Both the position numbers and the translations under genes were made by a program. This document shows positions 1 to 5,735 of a stretch of DNA of 5,735 bases, in pieces (position 1 is the first letter of the stretch; every line of letters begins with the position of its first letter). Below the pieces are notes generated by a model. The model did not search any database. It was not told where the DNA came from and was given only the letters and a program-made list of their open reading frames with translations. The stretch lies in NCBI GenBank assembly GCA_013290035.1, contig JABCYT010000268.1:1-5735 (forward strand), read 5' to 3'. Source of the DNA: Alphaproteobacteria bacterium (GTDB lineage: Bacteria; Pseudomonadota; Alphaproteobacteria; Reyranellales; Reyranellaceae).

Positions 1-2
1 GC

Positions 3-174
3 GGCGCGCCGATCGCTTGCCAACCGGCGCAACAGTACCAGTTCGCGGAGAATGAGCTTCGGAAGCGGCGGGCTCAGGTCGTGACGCAAGGGGCACCTTC
101 CAAGGGAGGGCCACGCGGCCGCCTTCAACATGGGCGCTGGCACCGATCTCTACAAGACAAGCTTTGATGTCTAG
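3..174 (+). CDS. C-terminal end of an unidentified protein, apparently frameshifted
   Basis: The start lies outside the window and I do not recognise the family. From base 3 one frame reads like normal protein (ACQPAQQYQFAENELRKRR, then AQVVTQ) up to the GGGG run at 90-93. After that this frame becomes rich in Gly, Arg and Pro, its third-position GC falls to about half, and it stops at 165-167. Skipping one G moves into the frame that reads HLPREGHAAAFNMGAGTDL, then YKTSFDV, and ends with TAG at 172-174; third-position GC there is about three quarters. The second frame is closed further upstream by TGA at 82-84, so the natural protein would have to cross frames. Either the gene is a recent pseudogene, the run holds a sequencing error, or the real end is the TGA at 165-167. 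It converges on the GGT-like gene with a 28-base gap. With so short a piece no function can be assigned. Confidence 0.4.
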
Positions 175-202
175 TCACAACCGCGCGCGTCGACCGGCGA
201 CC

Positions 203-1918
203 TCAGCCCACCATGGCATAGGCCGGCTGGCGGAAGTCCGCCCCGGCGCGCAGGAAGCCGGTGCGGCTGTCGAGCAGGATGGCCTCCACCGAGCAGGCGC
301 GACGGGTAACGGCCGGCCACATTTCCACGTCGTGGCCGCGCCGGCGCAGTTCGTCGAGCGTGGCCGCTGGCAGGCGGTCCTCGAGGTTCAGGCGACCGGG
401 CAGGTGAGTGTAGGGCGCGAAGGAGTTGGGGAAGCTGAAGCTGGCGAAGCGTGGCTGCTCGATCGCCTCCTGGATATCCATGCCGAAATGGAAGGCGTTC
501 AGGAACACCTGCAGCATGGCCTGCACCTGGACGTCGCCGCCCGGCGCGCCGAACGGCATGACGTTGCCATCATCGCGCACGGCGATGGCCGGGTTGGGCG
601 TGAGCCGGGGCCGCTTGCCCGGCGCCACGCCGGAGGGATGCCGGGGATCGGGCCGCGATTGCGTGCCGCGCGCCGAGGGCACGATGCCGAGGCCGGGAAT
701 GACCGGCGAGCGCCACGATCCGTCCGAGGGCGTGGCCGACATCGCATTGCCCCAGCGGTCGACGGCGCAGCAGTAGGAGGTGTCGGGTTCGATGGTGGCG
801 TCGCTCCTGGTGCGCGACGCCGATACCGGCGGCGGCCGGTTGCTGGGATGCCGGCCGAGCGGCGGCGGCATGTCGGGCATGGCGCGCTCGCGGTCGATCG
901 CGCCGACGCGGGCCGCGACATGGGCGTCCGACAGAAGCTCGTCCAGGCCGACATCGACGAACAGCGGATCGCCATAGCGGTATTCGCGGTCGGCACAGGC
1001 GGCCTTCAGGATCTCGGTGACGAGGTGGATGTAGTCGGCGCTGTTGTGCGCAAGCCCTTTCAACCCGCCGGAGGCTTCGATCATGCGCAGCGCCTGCGCC
1101 AGCATCGGCCCCTGGCACCACGGGCCGCAGGTGAAGACCTCGAAGTCGCGCCAGCGGACGCTGACTGGCTCCTCGTAGCGGCTGTGGAAGTTGGCGAGAT
1201 CGTCGCGCGCGAGATAGCCGCCCTCCTGCTCGTGGTAGCGCACGATGGTCTCGGCGATGTCGCCGCAATAGAAGGCGGCGCGCGCGGCCCGCAGGCCCGC
1301 GATCCGGCCGTGCTTTGCCGCCGTGCGTTCCTGGTCGACCATGTATTGCAACGTGCCGGCGAGGTCGGTCTGCAGGAAGCGGTCGCCGACTTGCGGCAGC
1401 TTGCCGCCGGGCAGGAAGATCGCGGCATTGGACGGCCACGACCGATAGCCGGCCTCGTACTCCTTGATCATGGTCGCCATGTATTCGAAGACGGCGAAGC
1501 CCTCGCGGGCGTGGCGGATGGCGGCGCCGGCCACGTCGCCGAACGACATCGTGCCGTAGTCCGAGAGGGCGGTGATCCAGGCGTCGGGCGCCGCCGGCAC
1601 CACGGTGCGCAGCAGGCCGAGGGGCATCTTGCCGCCGTGCTCACGCATGAACAGGTTGGCGGGAAACTTCGCCGGCCAGTGGCCGAGGCCGGCAATCGTG
1701 ATCACCTTGCCCTGGCCCGTGCGGATCATGATCGGCGCCACCCCGGCCACGTTCACCTCGTCAGGATGCAGCACGGCCAGCGCGATGCCGGCGGCGCAGC
1801 CGGCATCGATCGCATTGCCACCCGCTTCGAGGATCGCGAAGCCGGCGGCGGCGGCAAGATAGTGGCCGGCAGAGACCGCGTGACGGCTGCCATAGAGCGT
1901 CGGGCGCATGGATTTCAT
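203..1918 (-). CDS. gamma-glutamyltransferase (GGT) family protein, cytoplasmic
   Basis: An Ntn-hydrolase fold protein of the GGT family, expected to cleave itself and then hydrolyse or transfer gamma-glutamyl or related amide groups; the substrate is unknown. Residues here are counted from the possible TTG start at 1945. The family motif AGGNAIDA lies at 41-48. The expected nucleophile threonine is T389 in EPDTSYCCAVDRWGNA, and the glycine-rich oxyanion motif GAPGGD is at 466-471, followed by a FGMDIQEAIEQPRF segment typical of the small subunit. Length (about 570 residues) fits the family. There is no signal peptide, unlike periplasmic E. coli Ggt, so a cytoplasmic location is inferred. After the nucleophile, S-Y replaces the usual T-H, and ATPSDGSW replaces the usual NTYTLN-like stretch. 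This matches a divergent GGT-like branch rather than classical Ggt, so glutathione should not be assumed as substrate. I chose ATG 1918; ATG 1909 and TTG 1945 are alternatives, and none has a clear Shine-Dalgarno. Its stop is TGA at 203-205. Confidence 0.93.
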   Translation of the reverse strand: MKSMRPTLYGSRHAVSAGHYLAAAAGFAILEAGGNAIDAGCAAGIALAVLHPDEVNVAGVAPIMIRTGQGKVITIAGLGHWPAKFPANLFMREHGGKMPLGLLRTVVPAAPDAWITALSDYGTMSFGDVAGAAIRHAREGFAVFEYMATMIKEYEAGYRSWPSNAAIFLPGGKLPQVGDRFLQTDLAGTLQYMVDQERTAAKHGRIAGLRAARAAFYCGDIAETIVRYHEQEGGYLARDDLANFHSRYEEPVSVRWRDFEVFTCGPWCQGPMLAQALRMIEASGGLKGLAHNSADYIHLVTEILKAACADREYRYGDPLFVDVGLDELLSDAHVAARVGAIDRERAMPDMPPPLGRHPSNRPPPVSASRTRSDATIEPDTSYCCAVDRWGNAMSATPSDGSWRSPVIPGLGIVPSARGTQSRPDPRHPSGVAPGKRPRLTPNPAIAVRDDGNVMPFGAPGGDVQVQAMLQVFLNAFHFGMDIQEAIEQPRFASFSFPNSFAPYTHLPGRLNLEDRLPAATLDELRRRGHDVEMWPAVTRRACSVEAILLDSRTGFLRAGADFRQPAYAMVG

Positions 1919-1924
1919 GGGCGA

Positions 1925-1930
1925 AGTGTA
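1925..1930 (-). promoter_or_regulatory. possible -10 element for the GGT-like gene
   Basis: On the minus strand TACACT sits six bases before the ATG at 1918, which would put the transcription start at or next to the start codon. It overlaps a perfect 8-base palindrome GTGTACAC (1926-1933) that could be an operator half or chance. No good -35 lies 16-18 bases upstream; TTGACG at 1940-1945 is only nine bases away. This is suggestive only. Confidence 0.15.
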
Positions 1931-1963
1931 CACAGTCTTCGTCAATGGCGCGTCATGGTCTTG

Positions 1964-1980
1964 CCGGACCGCGGGCCCGG
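1964..1980 (-). terminator. GC-rich hairpin between the HlyD and GGT-like genes
   Basis: CCGGACC and GGCCCGG flank a three-base loop, giving a seven-base stem with one A-C mismatch, about 40 bases after the HlyD stop. No T-run follows on the minus strand, so it is at most a weak or attenuating terminator. It may only reflect high GC content. Confidence 0.2.
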
Positions 1981-2020
1981 AAGACCCCCCAGCACCAGGC
2001 CGGGTCGCCTTCGTCCGGCG

Positions 2021-3034
2021 TCAGTTCAGGAAGGTGACCCGCGCTTCGCGTCCGAGGTACTGCGGCAGGCGGGTGCCTTCGTCGGGTGCGATCTCGACTT
2101 CCACGAGGCGGGTGGCCAGCTCACCCAGGTCGGCATCGCTGCGCACCATGCGCGTCACCGCCAGAGGCACACGCGCGATCCGGCCGCTGTAGGTCACCGG
2201 ATCGTTCTTGAAGGTGATTTCGACCTTGGCGCCGGGCTGCATGCGGGCGAGATGCAGTTCGTCGACCGAGGCGCGGACGCGCAACTGGTCCATGTCGACG
2301 ACCTTGGCGATGCCGTAATTCGAGATACGCTCGCCCTGGCGCGAAAAGATCTCCACCACGACGCCGTCGAGCGGCGAGCGGACGAGGGCGTCCTCGCGGG
2401 TTCGGCGCGCATTCTCGACGCTCGCCTCGGAGTTGGCGAGGTCGATCTCGTATTGCGCCAGGTCGTTCTTCAGCGTCTGCTTCGCGAGTTCCAGCTTGGC
2501 CTTGTCCCGTTCGACGCTCTCGGCCTGGAGCTTGGCTTCCATCTCCTTCTGGTCGTTGGGCGTACCCGACCGCAGGCGTTGGAGGGCCGCGAGCTTGTTG
2601 CTCTCGATCGCCGATTTCAGGCTGGCTTCCTGCAACGCGAGCTCGGTGACGCGGGTACCCGTCAGCACCTGCTCGTGCGTTGCCTTGAGCTTGGCCAGGG
2701 CCGCCTCGGCGATGCGAACGCCGATGTCGGCGGCGGGATAGCCGGAGAGAACGGCGATGATCTCGTCACGCTTGACGTGCTGGCCGTCCTTGATGCGCAG
2801 CTCGATCACCGTGGCGCCGCCCAGGGGATTGCCGGCGACGACCACCGTCCCGGCCGGCGCTTCGGTATAGCCGCGCGAGATCAGGGGGCCGGTCGGGCGG
2901 ATGCCTTGCTGGGCGCTGCTGGTCTGCCGCTCGGCGGCGACCCACATGCCAGCGGAGACGGCAGCCACCAAGGCAAGGCCGCCTGCGCCGCGCCATGGGA
3001 ACTTGCTCGCTCTAGCCTTCGGTACCCGCGTCAT
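2021..3034 (-). CDS. HlyD-family membrane fusion (periplasmic adaptor) protein
   Basis: A 337-residue adaptor that would link an inner-membrane exporter to the periplasm or an outer-membrane channel. A basic N-terminus (KARASKFPWR) is followed by one hydrophobic segment at about 16-34, acting as a membrane anchor or uncleaved signal. The first half of the lipoyl/barrel-sandwich domain is at about 62-97 (VIELRIKDGQHVKRDEIIAV). A long Ala/Leu/Glu/Lys-rich coiled coil spans about 104-214. The second lipoyl half begins with the hallmark ALVRSPLDGVVVEIF at 216-230, and a beta-barrel region follows to the C-terminus. The short coiled-coil architecture resembles ABC-exporter adaptors of the DevB type more than RND adaptors, but the cargo cannot be told. 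No ABC or RND partner is next to it: the next gene downstream is the GGT-like hydrolase, 102 bases away. The ATG start keeps the basic-then-hydrophobic N-terminus intact; no clear Shine-Dalgarno precedes it. The stop is TGA at 2021-2023. Confidence 0.93.
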   Translation of the reverse strand: MTRVPKARASKFPWRGAGGLALVAAVSAGMWVAAERQTSSAQQGIRPTGPLISRGYTEAPAGTVVVAGNPLGGATVIELRIKDGQHVKRDEIIAVLSGYPAADIGVRIAEAALAKLKATHEQVLTGTRVTELALQEASLKSAIESNKLAALQRLRSGTPNDQKEMEAKLQAESVERDKAKLELAKQTLKNDLAQYEIDLANSEASVENARRTREDALVRSPLDGVVVEIFSRQGERISNYGIAKVVDMDQLRVRASVDELHLARMQPGAKVEITFKNDPVTYSGRIARVPLAVTRMVRSDADLGELATRLVEVEIAPDEGTRLPQYLGREARVTFLN

Positions 3035-3040
3035 CTTGGA

Positions 3041-3085
3041 CTCATATACTACCTGACTTTTACGCTCCGAAATGCGTCAACATGA
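3041..3085 (-). promoter_or_regulatory. AT-rich promoter candidate for the HlyD-family gene
   Basis: The gap 3035-3196 contains no credible gene, and its part nearest the HlyD start is the most AT-rich stretch of the window. On the minus strand TTGACG (3075-3080) is a good -35 match. TATATG (3043-3048) is a -10-like hexamer eight bases before the ATG. The two are 26 bases apart, too far to be one standard sigma-70 pair, so they may belong to different promoters. A second TATACG-like hexamer lies near 3122-3127. Confidence 0.25.
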
Positions 3086-3196
3086 CGGCCCACAGCGAAA
3101 GGCGTTCTTCGCGGCAGGAATCGTATACTGCGTGTGGCACGAGAAGTAACGCCTCTAGATGCTTGGCAGTGGGGATGATTCCGGCCCTGGCGTCCG

Positions 3197-5542
3197 CTAA
3201 GCCGCCTTCCTGCCCCGCCGGGCGTCGATCGCCGCCCACAGGCTGGCCGCCGTCACCGGCATGTCGAGGTGCTCGAGCCCGGTATGGGGATGGATGGCGC
3301 TGATGATGGCGTTGAGCACCGCCGGCGGCGCGCCGATGGCGCCCGCCTCGCCCGCCCCCTTCACGCCCAGCGGATTGGTCGTGCAGGGGCTGTTGTGCAT
3401 GTCGAAGTGGACATGCGGCACGATGTCGGCGCGGGGCAGTGCATAGTCCATGAAGCTGCCGCTCATGAGCTGCCCCGACTCCTTGTCGTAGACCGTCTTC
3501 TCCGACAGTGCCTGGCCGACGCCCTGGCCGACGCCGCCATGGACCTGGCCCTGCAGCAGCAGCGGATTGAGGGCGCTGCCGAAATCGTCCATCACGCTGT
3601 AGTTCAGGATGTCCAGCGTGCCGGTGTCGGGGTCGACCTCGAGCTCGCAGATATGGCAGCCGTTGGGGAAGGTGTCGGCCTCGGGCATGCGCGTGAACTC
3701 ATCGTCCAGCCCGGCCTTTTCGCCGGCCGGCACGTGCTTGGGATCACGGGCGGCCCGGGCGACGTCGAACAGGCTCATCGTGCGGTCGGTGCCGACGATC
3801 TTGAAGGCGCCGTCGGCAAAGTCGATGTCGGCCGCACTCGCCTCCATGACGCTCGCCGCCACCAGCTTGCCCTTGGCGATGATCTTGTCGGCGACGCCCA
3901 GGGTCGCCACGCCGGCCACGGAGACCATGCGGCTGCCGCCGGTCATGCCCTCGGGCGTGACGTCAGAATCGCCCTGCACGATGGCGATGCGCTCGGCATC
4001 GATGCCCAGCCGCGCCGAGGCGATCTGCCGGATCGCCGTCTCGTGGCCCTGGCCGTTGGTCTGGTTGCCGAGATAGAGCGTGACCGAGGCATCGTCGTTG
4101 AACTTGGCGATGGCGGTCTCGGGCGCGCCGCCGCCGCCGCATTTCTCGACATAGGTCGCCATGCCGATGCCGCGCCATTTGCCCCGGGCTTCGGAGGCGG
4201 CGCGACGGGACGGGAAGGCCTTCCAGTCCGCCTTCTCCATGCCCTTGCGCATGACGGTCTCGAAGTCGCCCGAGTCGTAGGTGTCGCCGAGCGCCGTCTT
4301 CCACGGAATCTGGCCGGGCTTCACGAAGTTGCGGGCGCGGATCTCGTCCGGCGTGAGGCCGCTCGCGCGCGCGATGTGGTCGACGAAGCGCTCCAGCAGG
4401 TAGGCCGCCTCGGGCCGCCCGGCGCCCCGGTAGGCGTCGGTCGGCACGGTGTTGGTCAGCACGCCCTTGACGTTCACGTAGATCGCCGGCGTCTGGTAGA
4501 GACCCACCAGCATCGACGACCCGGCGAGCGTCGGGATGAAGGCGCTGAAATGGCTGAGATAGGCGCCGAGGGCTGCGTAGGTCGTGATGCGGCAGCCGAT
4601 GAAATGGCAATCCTTGTCGAGCGCCATCTCGGCGATCGAGACATGGTCGCGGCCCTGTACGTCGGACTGGAACGCTTCCTGGCGGTCGGGAATCCATTTC
4701 ACCGTGCGCTTGAGCAGGCGCGAGGCCCAGACGACCATCGGATATTCCGGATGCACGAAGATCTTCATGCCGAAGCCGCCGCCCACGTCGCCGGTGCGCA
4801 CGCGGAGCTTGGGTGAGCCGATCTTGAGGATCATGTCGGCGACCACCGGCCGGATCATGCTGACGCCCTGCGAGGAGACCCAGAGGGTCGAGCGGTCGTC
4901 CTTCGGGTCGTACTCGCAGATGGCGCCGCGCGGCTCCATCGAGTTGACGACCAGGCGGTTGTTGACGATCTGCAGCTTGACGATCTTGTCGGCCTTGGCG
5001 AAGGCGGCCTCGGTCTTGGCGCGCTCGCCCATCTCCCAGTCGAAGACGATGTTGTCCTTGATGTGGTCGTGCACCAGCGGCGCGCCGGGCTGGGCGGACT
5101 CGTAGGTGCCGACGGTGTGCGGCCGCGCGGCGTAGTCGATCTCGATCAGCTCGGCGGCATCCTTGGCCTGCTCGAGGGTCTCGGCCACCACCAGCGCCAC
5201 CGGGTCGCCGACATGGCGCACGCGGGCCTTGGCCAGCATCGGCCGTGAGGTCTCGCCGCGGGGCGTGCCGTCGCGGTTCTCGAGCGGCACCAGGCAGGGA
5301 ACGTCGCCGAAGTCCGCCTTTGTCACATCCTCGCCGGTCAGCACCAGCAGCACGCCCGGCGCCTTCCGGGCGGCCGCGGTATCGATGCGCCTGATGTCGG
5401 CATGGGCATGCGGCGAGCGCAGCACGTAGGCGCGCGCCGCCGGGGCAGCGAGCTTGGTGTCGTCGGTGTAACGTCCGCCGCCCGTCAGCAGGCGCGGGTC
5501 CTCGACCCTGCGAACCGATTGTCCGATGCCGAATTTGGCCAT
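3197..5542 (-). CDS. xanthine dehydrogenase-family molybdopterin-binding subunit (CoxL-like, form II)
   Basis: The 781-residue large subunit of a molybdenum hydroxylase, of the usual family length. It would hold the molybdopterin cytosine dinucleotide cofactor and oxidise an aldehyde, N-heterocycle or similar substrate with water as oxygen source; the substrate is not known. The N-terminal MAKFGIGQSVRRVEDPRLLT and GGGRYTDD (21-28) open the aldehyde oxidase/xanthine dehydrogenase hammerhead domain. Cofactor-binding motifs follow: GDVGGGFGMK (251-260), DAYRGAGRPEA (369-379), GQGHET (497-502), TGGSRM (534-539) and KGAGEAGAIG (728-737), where E732 is the expected catalytic glutamate. The loop reads AYRGAGR, not the AYRCSFR of true CO dehydrogenase, so the copper-binding cysteine is missing and CO oxidation is not supported. 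No signal peptide is seen, so it is cytoplasmic. The start is firm: GGAGGAG ends three bases before ATG 5542. No CoxM- or CoxS-type partner gene lies in the window. The stop is TAG at 3197-3199. Confidence 0.95.
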   Translation of the reverse strand: MAKFGIGQSVRRVEDPRLLTGGGRYTDDTKLAAPAARAYVLRSPHAHADIRRIDTAAARKAPGVLLVLTGEDVTKADFGDVPCLVPLENRDGTPRGETSRPMLAKARVRHVGDPVALVVAETLEQAKDAAELIEIDYAARPHTVGTYESAQPGAPLVHDHIKDNIVFDWEMGERAKTEAAFAKADKIVKLQIVNNRLVVNSMEPRGAICEYDPKDDRSTLWVSSQGVSMIRPVVADMILKIGSPKLRVRTGDVGGGFGMKIFVHPEYPMVVWASRLLKRTVKWIPDRQEAFQSDVQGRDHVSIAEMALDKDCHFIGCRITTYAALGAYLSHFSAFIPTLAGSSMLVGLYQTPAIYVNVKGVLTNTVPTDAYRGAGRPEAAYLLERFVDHIARASGLTPDEIRARNFVKPGQIPWKTALGDTYDSGDFETVMRKGMEKADWKAFPSRRAASEARGKWRGIGMATYVEKCGGGGAPETAIAKFNDDASVTLYLGNQTNGQGHETAIRQIASARLGIDAERIAIVQGDSDVTPEGMTGGSRMVSVAGVATLGVADKIIAKGKLVAASVMEASAADIDFADGAFKIVGTDRTMSLFDVARAARDPKHVPAGEKAGLDDEFTRMPEADTFPNGCHICELEVDPDTGTLDILNYSVMDDFGSALNPLLLQGQVHGGVGQGVGQALSEKTVYDKESGQLMSGSFMDYALPRADIVPHVHFDMHNSPCTTNPLGVKGAGEAGAIGAPPAVLNAIISAIHPHTGLEHLDMPVTAASLWAAIDARRGRKAA

Positions 5543-5545
5543 GAA

Positions 5546-5566
5546 CTCCTCCAGGTTGGCCGGAGG
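5546..5566 (-). promoter_or_regulatory. strong Shine-Dalgarno of the CoxL-like gene, within a possible hairpin
   Basis: On the minus strand TGGAGGAG (5546-5553) is a near-perfect ribosome binding site just before the ATG at 5542 and fixes the start. CCTCC at 5562-5566 is its exact complement, nine bases upstream, so the transcript could fold CCUCC against GGAGG. GG and CC inside the loop could add two further pairs with a one-base bulge. Such a fold would hide the ribosome site. The site itself is near certain; a regulatory role for the hairpin is inference. Confidence 0.55.
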
Positions 5567-5614
5567 TTAACAAGCCGCGGCGAAGCGTGTCACCCGCTCG
5601 GACAACGGCCGTCG

Positions 5615-5735
5615 CTAGGCCCAGAACGTCCAGATCGCGCAGATCAGCACGATGGCCAGGGCGACACCAACCACGCGCAACCAACCGCCGGACGGCGGCA
5701 CGGAAGGGGCGAGGAGATGCGCATCCCGCCCGTCT
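5615..5735 (-). CDS. C-terminal end of a protein with a single C-terminal membrane helix
   Basis: The 5' part is beyond the right edge. The visible 39 codons start with a hydrophilic stretch (DGRDAHLLAPSVPPSGG). They continue into one hydrophobic segment, WLRVVGVALAIVLICAIWTF, and end with W-A and TAG at 5615-5617. The flexible Pro/Ser linker followed by a helix that reaches the last residue suggests either a tail-anchored protein or the last helix of a membrane protein. An internal GTG at the first VPPSGG codon could also start a protein of about 27 residues, but this is less likely. The gene runs the same way as the CoxL-like gene with a 72-base gap, so co-transcription is possible. No family can be named from so short a piece. 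Confidence 0.6.
   Translation of the reverse strand, partial: DGRDAHLLAPSVPPSGGWLRVVGVALAIVLICAIWTFWA

Noticed and set aside
1..131. A minus-strand open frame starting at ATG 131 and leaving the left edge
   Set aside because: It has no ribosome site, is rich in Arg, Leu and Pro, and overlaps the more protein-like plus-strand reading. It is too short to decide, but the plus-strand reading is preferred.
164..3085. A 973-codon open frame on the plus strand, antisense to both the GGT-like and HlyD genes
   Set aside because: It lies opposite two genes with clear family motifs and runs across the gap between them. Its translation is full of Arg, Gly, His and Ala, as expected for the antisense of GC-rich coding DNA, and it shows no recognisable domain.
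3095..3112. GCGAA/TTCGC inverted repeat as a terminator of the CoxL-like gene
   Set aside because: The stem is only five pairs with an eight-base loop and has no T-run on the minus strand. It lies more than 80 bases after the stop.
3269..4816. A 515-codon plus-strand open frame antisense to the CoxL-like gene
   Set aside because: The opposite strand carries all molybdenum hydroxylase motifs in one intact frame. The long open antisense frame is a product of high GC content.
3197..5542. Aerobic CO dehydrogenase large subunit (CoxL form I)
   Set aside because: The diagnostic AYRCSFR loop is replaced by AYRGAGR, which lacks the cysteine that binds copper.
3963..5684. A 573-codon minus-strand open frame overlapping the CoxL-like gene in another frame
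   Set aside because: It is an Arg/Gly-rich shifted reading of the same coding DNA, and it begins inside the neighbouring gene's C-terminal codons without a ribosome site.

Overview
The window comes from a GC-rich bacterium. Codon use with G or C at most third positions, and the mix of a GGT-like hydrolase, a HlyD-type adaptor and a CoxL-like molybdenum hydroxylase, suggest an alphaproteobacterium (Rhizobiales/Rhodospirillales-like, of the Bradyrhizobium or Reyranella sort). That placement is inference from gene content and style; no rRNA or other marker is present.

Layout, left to right. Positions 3-174 hold what looks like the last codons of an unidentified plus-strand protein, with an apparent +1 frame disruption at a GGGG run (90-93). 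It converges on three complete minus-strand genes. These are a cytoplasmic gamma-glutamyltransferase-family protein (203-1918, or up to 1945 if a TTG start is used), a membrane-anchored HlyD/membrane-fusion adaptor (2021-3034), and a xanthine dehydrogenase-family molybdopterin-binding large subunit of the form II CoxL-like kind (3197-5542). The right edge (5615-5735) carries the C-terminal end of another minus-strand protein that finishes in a single membrane helix. Intergenic gaps are short: 28, 102, 162 and 72 bases. No tRNA, rRNA, CRISPR array, insertion sequence or long repeat was seen.

How the genes relate. The genes face the same way, but their products do not form one evident pathway. 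The large hydroxylase subunit has no FAD (CoxM-type) or 2Fe-2S (CoxS-type) partner in view, and the HlyD adaptor has no ABC or RND partner in view. The 162-base gap before the adaptor is the most AT-rich stretch of the window and is the most likely promoter site. The CoxL-like gene has a strong Shine-Dalgarno, which can pair with a CCTCC just upstream. The adaptor and GGT-like genes lack a clear Shine-Dalgarno, and each has a -10-like hexamer 6-8 bases before its ATG.

I see no convincing evidence for an undescribed multi-gene system here. The points most worth checking are the left-edge frame break, the two orphan subunits and the possible translational hairpin.
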